From JBIKWM01 sp044356305 (GTDB taxonomy: Bacteria > Bacteroidota > Bacteroidia > UBA10329): a stretch of 64,000 nucleotides of DNA. The notes beneath the pieces are model-generated. The model did no database searches and was not told the origin of the DNA. It worked only from the letters and a program-made list of their open reading frames with translations. Below are positions 45,061-53,255 of this stretch, piece after piece. Made by a program: the position numbers and the translations under genes. The stretch lies in the NCBI GenBank assembly GCA_044356305.1, contig JBIKWM010000004.1, forward strand, positions 62,001-126,000, given 5' to 3'. The first letter of the stretch is position 1. Each line of letters starts with the position of its first letter.

Positions 45061-45476
45061 GCCTCAGCCTCTGTTTCCCTGCGGCCTATGATGAGCGATA
45101 TGAGCGCCCCGGCCATCAGGCCACGGATGATGTTGTAGGCAAACTCCATGAGGGCCCAACTGGGGCTCGATATCTTGAAATCGCCATAGTAGGACGTGAC
45201 CACCAGGCCGGTGATCATGCCCATGAGGAACCCGAACTTGAGGCCCTTGATGATGGGGCTGCCGCCCTTGTAGAGCATGGTGTAGACATACACCAGCACC
45301 AGGGCCCGCATGGCGTGGGTGAGCAGGAAGAACCCGATGGGCATCTCGAGCCGCACTATCTCGTGCACCCACTCATCGTACCAGCGGTCAAAGATCACCT
45401 CGTGCCACAGCGCACCGCCTATCACAAACACCAGCCAGGTGGCGAGCACGGCCAAGGAGAAACGGACTAACTGCAC
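45057..45476 (-). CDS. Small integral membrane protein
   Basis: The 139-residue product has four predicted helices: about 5-25, 50-70, 78-98 and 110-130, with little else. A cluster WHEVIFDRWYDEWVHEIVRLE lies in the first loop. I do not recognise a family. It is translationally coupled to the CvfB-like gene by an ATGA overlap. Confidence 0.6.
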   Translation of the reverse strand: MQLVRFSLAVLATWLVFVIGGALWHEVIFDRWYDEWVHEIVRLEMPIGFFLLTHAMRALVLVYVYTMLYKGGSPIIKGLKFGFLMGMITGLVVTSYYGDFKISSPSWALMEFAYNIIRGLMAGALISLIIGRRETEAEA

Positions 45477-45525
45477 AGGCTGGGTCTGATAGGGGGGTTG
45501 ATGTATGAGGGGCCGCTGCCGGGCG

Positions 45526-47322
45526 TCAGATGGTCTCGGGCAGGGTGTATTTGCGGCCCTTGTTCTGCTCCTTCAGCCACGTCATGAGCGGGGCGAAGTA
45601 CTCGAGCATGGGCTTGGCGCTCATCTCGCTGCCCACGTGGTTCTTGAGGTGCTCGCGCCAGTCAACAGTGGCCCCGGGGCGCATGATGCTGGCCAGGAAG
45701 GTGCCCACCTCCTTGTTGCCCCAGTAGTCGGTGGCGTGGGGGTCCTGCTTCAGGATGTTCTTGGCAATGTGGTCGTGGAACTGGAACAGCAGGATGTACG
45801 AGATGGCGTAGTCGTAGTACTGGGCCGCATCGTTGTTGATGTGGGTCTTCGATGCCGCATCGCAATACTCCTCGCCCCGCGCGGTGGGCGGCTCAATGCC
45901 CTGGTACTTGCGGGCCAGCTCCCACCACTTGGCGTTGTACTGGTCCTTGGGCAGGTTGTTGGCATACAGCTCATGCTCAAACCCGGTCATCACACCGGCT
46001 CCCCACGGTATCACCACCGCATATTCGAGGGCCTCTTTCATCAGCGCGCGGGTCTGATCGATCTTCAGGCCCTTCTCCAGCAGGCCGCGGTTCTCGAGGA
46101 ACGGCTGCTGCATGGCGGCCAGGCCCAGCAGGCTGCCCATGGCCTCGTGGTAGCCGCGGTTGGCCCCTTCGCGCAGTATGATGGGCACATCGGGGTTCGA
46201 GTATTCCATGTAATAGTAGATATGGCCCAGCTCGTGCAGCGTGGTGCCCCACCAGCGGGTGTTAGGCTCTATGCTCATCAGCGAGCGCACGTCCTTGTCG
46301 TTGTCCATGTGCCATGCGCTGGCGTGGTTGTTCTTGGCCCACTTGGCATCGGCCGGGGCGGGATACAGGCTGCTCTTCTCATGAAAACTGGCCGGCAGCG
46401 CACTGAACCCGAGGCTCTTGTAAAACTCCTCGCCCTGCTCCACTATCCACTTCGGCTCCTTGGTGGCAAGGGCCTTGTCCACATCCAGGCCCTCCACCTC
46501 TATCAGCGCGGTCCAGTCCTGGCCCCAGCGGTTGGGCAGCCAGTGGGCGGGCAGCATGTCGGGCACAGGCTTCTTGTACTTCTTGGCCAGTTCGTAGCGG
46601 GCCCAGGTGTGCAGCTCGCGATACAGCGGCCATATATCGCTTATCATGCCATGGCACAGGTCCATCATCTCGGGCGTGGTCATGCCATAGTCGCTCACCT
46701 GGTAGCTGAAGTAGTCGCTGTAGCCCAGCTCCTTCACCGTGGCGTTGCGCAGGCGCTGCAGGTTCGCCAGACCGTCCTTCAGGCCAATGCCCACACCCTT
46801 GCTGGCCTCCCAGTAGCGCAGGCGCTCATCCAGGTCGGCACTGTGCTGTATCACACTGTCTATCTTGTTGGCGCTCACCGTGTCGTTGCCCACCACAAAA
46901 CGGTACGAGAACAGCTTGGTGTTCTGGTCATTCTCGGCCTTTATCTTCTCGTCAATCAGTGCCCCGGCCGTGGCAGGATTGCTTCCGGCCTTGTACAGCA
47001 CGCTGCGCAGCTGCTTCCTCACCAGCGGGGCCAGGGTGGTATCTTCCAGAAATCTGCGGGCCTTGTCAATGTTCTCCTTGCTGCCCGTGTAGTCGGCCAT
47101 GGCCTTGTTGGCACGCTCCACCTCCTTCTCGGTCACGGTGTCGCCCTCCACTATGTAGGTGTTGGCCTTCCACTCGGCCTCGGCACTGGCCTTCAGCAGC
47201 TCCTGGTACTTCAGGTTGTAGGCCGCTAAGAACTGCTCGGCCGTTTCGGCACTCTGCTGCGGGGCGTTGTTGCAGGCCATGGCGGCCATCAGTACGGCCG
47301 GTATCAGGATGCGTGTGCGCAT
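45526..47322 (-). CDS. M2 family (ACE-like) dipeptidyl carboxypeptidase lipoprotein
   Basis: The 598-residue product has a lipoprotein signal (VLMAAMAC) and the M2 zinc motif TTLHELGHIYYYMEYSNPDVP followed by REGANRGYHEAMGSLLGLAAM, the glutamate-ligand region of angiotensin-converting-enzyme-like peptidases. It should trim dipeptides from peptide C-termini outside the cytoplasm. Length is typical of a single-domain M2 enzyme. The element TACATTTA lies about 26 nt upstream. Repeat array II begins 165 bp upstream. Confidence 0.9.
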   Translation of the reverse strand: MRTRILIPAVLMAAMACNNAPQQSAETAEQFLAAYNLKYQELLKASAEAEWKANTYIVEGDTVTEKEVERANKAMADYTGSKENIDKARRFLEDTTLAPLVRKQLRSVLYKAGSNPATAGALIDEKIKAENDQNTKLFSYRFVVGNDTVSANKIDSVIQHSADLDERLRYWEASKGVGIGLKDGLANLQRLRNATVKELGYSDYFSYQVSDYGMTTPEMMDLCHGMISDIWPLYRELHTWARYELAKKYKKPVPDMLPAHWLPNRWGQDWTALIEVEGLDVDKALATKEPKWIVEQGEEFYKSLGFSALPASFHEKSSLYPAPADAKWAKNNHASAWHMDNDKDVRSLMSIEPNTRWWGTTLHELGHIYYYMEYSNPDVPIILREGANRGYHEAMGSLLGLAAMQQPFLENRGLLEKGLKIDQTRALMKEALEYAVVIPWGAGVMTGFEHELYANNLPKDQYNAKWWELARKYQGIEPPTARGEEYCDAASKTHINNDAAQYYDYAISYILLFQFHDHIAKNILKQDPHATDYWGNKEVGTFLASIMRPGATVDWREHLKNHVGSEMSAKPMLEYFAPLMTWLKEQNKGRKYTLPETI

Positions 47323-47951
47323 GGTGGGCGTGTTTTTTTAAGGGGCGTAAATGTAGTGGGACTGCCCATAGTGGCGGGCCCTGTGCAGCAGGCGGCATGG
47401 TGCCACAGACGAGCGGCATTTTCGCCCCTCCGGTCAGCCCCCCGGTGCCGCAATGCTTACAGCATGGTGTATGAAAACCGATCGGCCTCTGTAACTCTTA
47501 CAGAGCTAAGGATGAAGATCGATACCCCGCTGTAACTCTTACAGAGCCTAGGATGAAGATCGACACCCCTCTGTAACTCTTACAGAGCCTAGGATGAAGA
47601 TCGACACCCCTCTGTAACTCTTACAGAGCTAAGGATGAAGATCGACACCCCGCTGTAACTCTTACAGAGCTAAGGATGAAGATCGACACCCCGCTGTAAC
47701 TCTTACAGAGCCAAGGGTGAAGATCGACACCCCTCTGTAACTCTTACAGAGCTAAGGATGAAAAGACATTCCATTCATTATGAGTTATTTATGAAGGTTG
47801 AAGGAAAAATACCGGCTGCGATTGCTCCTAAAGGAAAGCGTACATTCTGAAGCATTGTATTATATATAATATCGTTTTTATGATATAAATCATTTTTTCG
47901 GCAGATGCAGGCCCACACTTTCGCAGCCCTAAACCCAAATACCCCATCGCA
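47323..47951. other. Gene-free region holding repeat array II
   Basis: The stretch between the divergent M2 peptidase and the gene at 47952 is 629 bp. It contains the peptidase promoter, then array II, then about 185 bp in which the middle (47860-47900) is markedly AT-rich, and a CACACTTTCG element about 35 nt before the next ATG. No gene is apparent. Confidence 0.7.
47487..47767. repeat. Tandem dyad-repeat array II: 7 units of exactly 41 bp
   Basis: The core CTGTAACTCTTACAGAG begins at 47489, 47530, 47571, 47612, 47653, 47694 and 47735, each 41 bp after the last. Copies 1, 3, 4 and 7 have the perfect hairpin CTCTGTAA-CTC-TTACAGAG; copies 2, 5 and 6 have CGCTGTAA, which keeps six base pairs. 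The intervening 22-24 nt are nearly identical (CTAAGGATGAAGATCGACACC), so this is not a spacer-bearing CRISPR. Confidence 0.95.
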
Positions 47952-48899
47952 ATGGCAAAACGACCTTGGATTTTCATCTACAACACCTTTGACGTGAACA
48001 CCCGGACCAGCCATGTGGCCATGCTGAGCCTGTGTACCGACACCGATGCCAAGCTGCTGGCCGCCAGCTCCGACCCGCTCATATTGGTAGCCTATAACCT
48101 GCTGCACCCGGTGTATGAGGCCTACCGCATCATCAACATCAACTTCGATCTGGTCAAGGGCGACTACAAGGGCGACACCCTGGCCTTCTCCAACCTGATG
48201 GACACCCTGCCCCTCAACCTGCGCATCTGGGAAGGCGCTATCCGCGCGGTGTATGTAGAGGACAGCCCCGAGGAGAAGTCCATCTTCCCCAACAAGCGCA
48301 GCCCGTTCCTGAGCGGCACCTACGAGGACCGCATATCGGCCATCGGCACCCTCAATGCCAAGCTGCTCACACTCGCACCCACCCTCTCGGCCACGCAGGC
48401 TCTGGTGGAGAGCTTCTACAACGCGGCCCTCAGCACCCGCCTCACACAGCAGGGCGAAGAGGGCACGCTGGCCCAGCAGAGCGAACTGCGCGAGGCACAG
48501 CGCCTGCTGGTGGCACAGGCCCTGTACGGGGTGCTGGGCCTGCTCATGCACCGCTACCGCGCCACACCCGAGAGTGTGACCTCATTCTTCAACCTCACCC
48601 TGTTGCGCCAGAGCGGCAGTGCCGCAGGCAAGATGAACCTGAGCGGCCAAGTGACCGACAAGCTTACCCTGCTGCCCATTGAGGGCGCCACCGTAGAGGT
48701 GAAGGTGAACGAGGAGGCCTTTACGGCCACCACCGGGGCCGATGGCACATACACCGTAGAAGTGACCGGACTCGAAGAGGCCACCGATGCGCAGGTAACG
48801 GCCACCGCCACCGGCTACAGCCCCAACCAGCAGGACACGGTGGTGGTACCGGGCGAGGACGACACCCTCGACATCCTCCTCAGCCCCGAGGCTCCATAA
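47952..48899 (+). CDS. Unknown protein with C-terminal carboxypeptidase-regulatory-like domain
   Basis: The 315-residue protein has no signal peptide. Residues 1-215 form an alpha/beta and helical region I do not recognise (start MAKRPWIFIYNTFDVNTRT). Residues about 228-312 (MNLSGQVTDKLTLLPIEGAT to DTLDILLSPEAP) are a carboxypeptidase-regulatory/transthyretin-like beta sandwich. Such domains usually occur outside the cell, so the lack of a leader is odd. It lies 185 bp after array II and ends in a strong terminator, so it is monocistronic. Confidence 0.7.
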   Translation: MAKRPWIFIYNTFDVNTRTSHVAMLSLCTDTDAKLLAASSDPLILVAYNLLHPVYEAYRIININFDLVKGDYKGDTLAFSNLMDTLPLNLRIWEGAIRAVYVEDSPEEKSIFPNKRSPFLSGTYEDRISAIGTLNAKLLTLAPTLSATQALVESFYNAALSTRLTQQGEEGTLAQQSELREAQRLLVAQALYGVLGLLMHRYRATPESVTSFFNLTLLRQSGSAAGKMNLSGQVTDKLTLLPIEGATVEVKVNEEAFTATTGADGTYTVEVTGLEEATDAQVTATATGYSPNQQDTVVVPGEDDTLDILLSPEAP

Positions 48900-48926
48900 C
48901 ACCCTTCTGTCACCCCAATCAGTAAT

Positions 48927-48958
48927 ACCGCCCCCTGCACAAGGAGGCGGTTTTTTTT
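48927..48958 (+). terminator. Rho-independent terminator
   Basis: ACCGCC-CCCT-GCACA-AGGA-GGCGGT followed by a run of eight T residues; it ends the transcript of the gene at 47952-48899. Confidence 0.85.
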
Positions 48959-49122
48959 GCTCTATATGAGTCGTTGGCCCAGATCGGGCCCTACATACCT
49001 GATCCGCTGTGACCTGTGACCTATTTCCTGAGGTGCTTTCTACCTTATAACCTGACGACCTGAATACCTGATCTCCTTTTTTCACCTACCTTGGCCCCTA
49101 CCCGACACCCCAGATACCCCAG

Positions 49123-52053
49123 ATGATGAGTACCGTAACGAATGAACAGATGAATATATGGTCGGCAAAAGTCAGCACCTCTGATTGTAAATTAAGGTTT
49201 TATGCTGCTAGATGCTCAAGTGCCAGCTCTTGGGGGGTAGCGATAGTTCTTGCTACAGTGTTACTCGCCTTTCAGGTGCAGGCTCAGTTGGCCTGGCACC
49301 GTACCATTGGCGGAGGATCTCATGAGATCAGAGCACAGAACACCTTAGCCACCGATAACGGACTATGGGTCTCCCTGTATTTTACAGGTCAGTTCAATCT
49401 GAACGAAAACACGTCCGCCCCCCCAATGCTCGTTGAGAGTCTATTGAACCAGAACCTCACGTACGTATATCCGAGTTTTGCCGTAGCATGGTTCAACCAG
49501 GATGGAGTTGCCGAGAAGGTCATGGTCTTTCACCCATCCGATCCTGGTATGCTTTTAGACCAAATGTTCGTATACCCGGTTATGAACACCCCGGATGGAG
49601 GGTTGGTGATCGCATTCAATGGCGATAATGGGACATTTGACATTGATCCAGGGGTTGGTAGTCAGTTGGTGAATCTCACGAGTGAGATAAGAGTGGCACA
49701 TTATGATGGTGGCGGTAATCTGACAGCCCATGGAAGCTGCATGACCGAATATGCCCACGGTTGCAAAGGCGTTACAGGCTTTTACCTCCACGAGATCACA
49801 CAATATCCTCAGGACATTTATAACCTTGATCTTCAAGGAGCAGGGAATTCGATTGAGATTCCCGCCACCAGTGAGCAATTGGCAATCCTGAACCGATACG
49901 ACCTCAACTTAGGATTACAATGGTCGCAGGTTTTGGGGACCGAGCCAGGTGCCTCAGTAATTTCGAATGGGGCATACGAGTTGGCCGATGGTCGTACCCT
50001 TTGGTTCGTGGCGAATAATGGCAACACGGCCGTTGATGTCGATCCTTCAGGCATAGTTGTCCACCTGCCAGAGAACGCAGCGCGATGCCTGGTCTATGAT
50101 GCCGATGGCAATTATCTTAACATGATTTCGCTTTACCCTCCACTGATTGGCGAGGTCACTCAGCTACCTTCAGGAGAGATAAGGATCTTCGGTGCGTTTT
50201 ACGGCTCCTCGAATATCGGGGGAACATCGGTGACGGCATATGCCCAACGAGATCATTTCATTGCGTCTTTCAGTTCCGACTTGCAGCTGAACTGGGTGCA
50301 TCACGCAAGTGGTGTATCAAATATCGGTCATATGTTGGGGTCGTTCTCGGAGTCAACTAACGGCATTTCTTTTTGGCATCAGGAGGGGGCACTCGACCTC
50401 GATGTCACCCCTGTGGGATTCATCCTCAGTGAATCGGATGCACAATCTGTGTTGAAAACCGATGCACATGGCGCTATTCTGGGATCGGCTGAATTCAATG
50501 CTGTAGCAGCCAGTACGATACAGTTTTTCAACGACAACTCACAGGCCATCTTTCTTCGTCACAAAGATCCAAATGACCAGACGCTGACCATGAACGGTGT
50601 CAATCTAGATTTCAATACAGGCAATGGTACAGGACTCCAAATGGTAGGATTGGACTTTGATGAACATGGAACTTTTGAGGTGCAGGGATTCCATGACAGT
50701 GATCTTGATGGGACCTGGGACAATGGCGAATCACCGTTGGGCCTTGGCAACCTCCTCACTTGTCCAGAACTAAATGCCAGTACGAATGCCGATTCAGATG
50801 GATGGTTTCGGTTCAACGCTCAACCAGGGGCCTACCATTTCACTCTCGACCTGCCTCTATATAGGTATGTGACCACTGGCCAACAGTTACCAATTTCAAC
50901 CGTAATCCTGAACGACTCGGTCACAACTGCCACAGTCATAGGCATAGGCGAACAGCCGAATGTGACGGACATTTCTGCAGATGTGCTTCTTACAGGTCCG
51001 CTGCGCCCTGGCTTCGATACGGATGTGATCATATCCCTTTATAATCATGGCACAGTGACCTCTTCCGGTCAACTTGTCCTTCATGTTCCGTCATTCGTCA
51101 TAACAGGGGAAACAGAGCCTGTGGCAAGTTTATCTGGGGGTGATTCGGTGGTCTGGAACATCGGCCCGATCCCACCACTCGGATCTCAATCGTATTCTTT
51201 GACTGTCACCACCATGAACGACATAAGTCTGATGGGAGATTCCGCTCATTTCTCTGGGAAAATAACACCCCTTCAGGTTGATTTCAATCCTATTGACAAC
51301 TCCTTTGAACTCATAGACCAGGTGGTTGCCGCATATGATCCGAATGACAAAAAGGTCAACCCTACTGAATCGGCCCCTGATTCTGATCACACTTCAGGAG
51401 TTGCACCTTTGAATTACCTCATTCGGTTTCAGAACACTGGTAATTATCCTACTGAATTTGTCCATGTTATTGATACCATTTCTGAGTCACTGGATATTTC
51501 CACCTTCAGAATGATTTCAAGCAGCCATCCCTGTGAATTCACGATTCGGCCTGACCGCAGCATCACGTGGCGCTTTGATCCACTCGCTCTAAATCCCGTT
51601 TCGGAAGACCCATTAGGGAGTATCGGATACATTCAATTTTCAATGAAGCTCATGCCTGCATCTCTTGTGTCCCTCGATTCAGTGATCAATCGGGCCAATA
51701 TCTATTTTGATTTCAATCCGCATATCGTCACTGACTGGGCTACATTTCGAGTTGACCCGCTATTAGGTGCTAATCAGTTTCCAATTGACCAAGAGCCTGT
51801 ATTGGTCCTTTACCCCAACCCCGCCAGCCAAACGTTGAGATTTAAGGTTCAAGGTTCAGGGTTTCAGGTTCAAAGCGTGGCCGTTATAGATATGCTGGGG
51901 CACATGGTACTCAACTCCCCTCCTGGAAAGGAGGGGCCGGGGGAGGTCAGCTTTGAAATGGACATTTCCACGCTTGCCCCCGGCCTCTACACCGTCTCGG
52001 CCACCCTGCTAAGCGGAGCGACCCTGCGGCAGCGGCTGGTGGTGCAGCGGTGA
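49123..52053 (+). CDS. Large T9SS-secreted protein with DUF7619-like domain
   Basis: The 976-residue product has a signal peptide with a long N-region (hydrophobic core about 37-54, ending QVQAQ), a YVTN-like region (about 60-480), a SdrD/B-like stretch (DSDLDGTWDNGESPLG), and a C-terminal conserved domain (about 720-870, YDPNDKKVNPTE and INRANIYFDFNPHIVTDWA) typical of DUF7619. A type A sorting domain closes it (about 900-976, LVLYPNPASQTLRF). Composition is more AT-rich than the window. Two repeat-derived linkers lie before the sorting domain. An upstream in-frame ATG at 49126 could be used. Confidence 0.8.
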   Translation: MMSTVTNEQMNIWSAKVSTSDCKLRFYAARCSSASSWGVAIVLATVLLAFQVQAQLAWHRTIGGGSHEIRAQNTLATDNGLWVSLYFTGQFNLNENTSAPPMLVESLLNQNLTYVYPSFAVAWFNQDGVAEKVMVFHPSDPGMLLDQMFVYPVMNTPDGGLVIAFNGDNGTFDIDPGVGSQLVNLTSEIRVAHYDGGGNLTAHGSCMTEYAHGCKGVTGFYLHEITQYPQDIYNLDLQGAGNSIEIPATSEQLAILNRYDLNLGLQWSQVLGTEPGASVISNGAYELADGRTLWFVANNGNTAVDVDPSGIVVHLPENAARCLVYDADGNYLNMISLYPPLIGEVTQLPSGEIRIFGAFYGSSNIGGTSVTAYAQRDHFIASFSSDLQLNWVHHASGVSNIGHMLGSFSESTNGISFWHQEGALDLDVTPVGFILSESDAQSVLKTDAHGAILGSAEFNAVAASTIQFFNDNSQAIFLRHKDPNDQTLTMNGVNLDFNTGNGTGLQMVGLDFDEHGTFEVQGFHDSDLDGTWDNGESPLGLGNLLTCPELNASTNADSDGWFRFNAQPGAYHFTLDLPLYRYVTTGQQLPISTVILNDSVTTATVIGIGEQPNVTDISADVLLTGPLRPGFDTDVIISLYNHGTVTSSGQLVLHVPSFVITGETEPVASLSGGDSVVWNIGPIPPLGSQSYSLTVTTMNDISLMGDSAHFSGKITPLQVDFNPIDNSFELIDQVVAAYDPNDKKVNPTESAPDSDHTSGVAPLNYLIRFQNTGNYPTEFVHVIDTISESLDISTFRMISSSHPCEFTIRPDRSITWRFDPLALNPVSEDPLGSIGYIQFSMKLMPASLVSLDSVINRANIYFDFNPHIVTDWATFRVDPLLGANQFPIDQEPVLVLYPNPASQTLRFKVQGSGFQVQSVAVIDMLGHMVLNSPPGKEGPGEVSFEMDISTLAPGLYTVSATLLSGATLRQRLVVQR
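51844..51936. repeat. In-frame repeat-derived linker: GGTTCA repeat and CCCCTCCT hairpin
   Basis: Positions 51844-51874 hold a degenerate GGTTCA(A/G) repeat. Positions 51917-51936 hold CCCCTCCT-GGAA-AGGAGGGG, a perfect 8-bp hairpin. Both are translated in frame in the T9SS protein. Confidence 0.7.
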
Positions 52054-52193
52054 GGGTGTGATCGTGTTAATGTGCTAATAGCTAAATCCCAATAGCGAAC
52101 GGCCCCTCCATTTTCCTGTTGGTTCAAGACAAGATCTCGCCCTTTATGCGTAAGTACGGCACTCCCCTACCTTCGCCCATCAAGTTGAATAAG

Positions 52194-52646
52194 ATGAGCC
52201 GAAACACGAGCCTGACCATGGGTGCCCTGTGCCTGCTGGCCGCCTGCACCGACCCCGAGCCCACCATTACCGAGCGCATCACCGAGGGCCAGTGGCGCCT
52301 CGAGGCCCTCACCATCGACCCGGCCATTGAGGTGAGCGGCACCCTCATAACCGACTACTACAACCAGCTCTACGGCTACGACAGGGACAACATCATCCGC
52401 TTCGGTACCGATGGCACCTACACCGTGGATGAGGGCCCCACCAAGGAGCTGCCCACCGACCCGCAGACCCGCACCGGGCACTGGCTGCTATCGGAGGCCG
52501 AGGACCAGATCACGGCCTGGATAAGCCCCGACACAGTGGTGTACGGACTGGAGGAGGTGACCGATGCACGCCTCACCCTCACCTATGCCGAGCGCGACAC
52601 GGCCACGCAGATCAACTACACCTTCACGGCAGTGTTCGGGCGATAG
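52194..52646 (+). CDS. Lipocalin-like lipoprotein
   Basis: The 150-residue product has a lipoprotein signal (GALCLLAAC, Cys18) and a small beta-barrel type domain: EGQWRLEALTIDPA, IIRFGTDGTYTVDEG, GHWLLSEAEDQITAW and RLTLTYAERDT. The pattern matches lipocalin-like DUF proteins of Bacteroidota, function unknown. I use the ATG at 52194, which gives the lipobox; TACCTTCG lies about 20 nt upstream. Confidence 0.72.
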   Translation: MSRNTSLTMGALCLLAACTDPEPTITERITEGQWRLEALTIDPAIEVSGTLITDYYNQLYGYDRDNIIRFGTDGTYTVDEGPTKELPTDPQTRTGHWLLSEAEDQITAWISPDTVVYGLEEVTDARLTLTYAERDTATQINYTFTAVFGR

Positions 52647-52703
52647 GCGGGTGGGGCTGCCCGCGGTGGTGCCACGTGACCAATGTACACGTATTGAATG
52701 CGT

Positions 52704-52711
52704 TAACTTCG
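52704..52711 (+). promoter_or_regulatory. Near-leaderless -7 promoter element of the DUF4160 gene
   Basis: TAACTTCG is followed by 6 nt and the ATG at 52718. Confidence 0.55.
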
Positions 52712-52717
52712 TGCGCC

Positions 52718-52960
52718 ATGCCCACCGTACTTTTGATCAACGGCTACCGTTTCTTCTTTTTCAGCAATGAAGGCGATGAACCCATACACATCCATGTGAA
52801 AAGGGCCGATGGCGAAGGGAAGATTTGGCTCCTGCCCTCCATCCGGCCTGCTTTCTTCATCAATTTCAAGGAGAGCGAGAAACGCGAGATCATGGCATTG
52901 ACCACCGAGCATCACCATCACTTTATCCAACAGTGGCATGAGTACTTCAAGGCCCATTGA
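52718..52960 (+). CDS. DUF4160 domain protein
   Basis: The 80-residue protein begins MPTVLLINGYRFFFFSNEGD and has EPIHIHVKRADGEGKIWLL, the DUF4160 pattern. It overlaps the DUF2442 gene by 23 bp. DUF4160-DUF2442 pairs are frequent and have been proposed to be toxin-antitoxin-like, but no activity is established. Confidence 0.85.
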   Translation: MPTVLLINGYRFFFFSNEGDEPIHIHVKRADGEGKIWLLPSIRPAFFINFKESEKREIMALTTEHHHHFIQQWHEYFKAH

Positions 52961-53255
52961 ACAGCATCCTGATGCAATTGATGCCCTCATCATCAGCGAG
53001 GGTCTGCGGATACGGAACATCCACTTCGACAAGGAGCTCGACCTCATGCTCATCGTGCTCAGCAACCGAAAGGTGCTGCAGCGGCACATTTCCGACCATC
53101 AACGGCTGGCCGCTGCCACCGATGCACAACGTGCCCGATTTGAACTGAGTGCCACCGGGGTGCACTGGCCCGAACTGGATGAGGACCTGAGCCTGCGCGG
53201 GTTCTTGAAGGAGGAACTTCGGCATACCCTGGGCCCCCATGGATTGGCGGCATGA
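52938..53255 (+). CDS. DUF2442 domain protein
   Basis: The 105-residue protein contains IRNIHFDKELDLMLIVLSN and ARFELSATGVHWPELDEDLSLRGFL, the DUF2442 signature with the His-Trp-Pro-Glu-Leu-Asp-Glu-Asp stretch. It overlaps the preceding DUF4160 gene by 23 bp and the following PorP/SprF gene by 4 bp (ATGA), so all three can be translated as one coupled unit. Confidence 0.87.
   Translation: MSTSRPIEQHPDAIDALIISEGLRIRNIHFDKELDLMLIVLSNRKVLQRHISDHQRLAAATDAQRARFELSATGVHWPELDEDLSLRGFLKEELRHTLGPHGLAA

Noticed and set aside
52718..53255. Calling DUF4160-DUF2442 a toxin-antitoxin system.
   Set aside because: The pairing is known but no toxin activity is established and the coupling to PorP/SprF argues against a simple stand-alone module.
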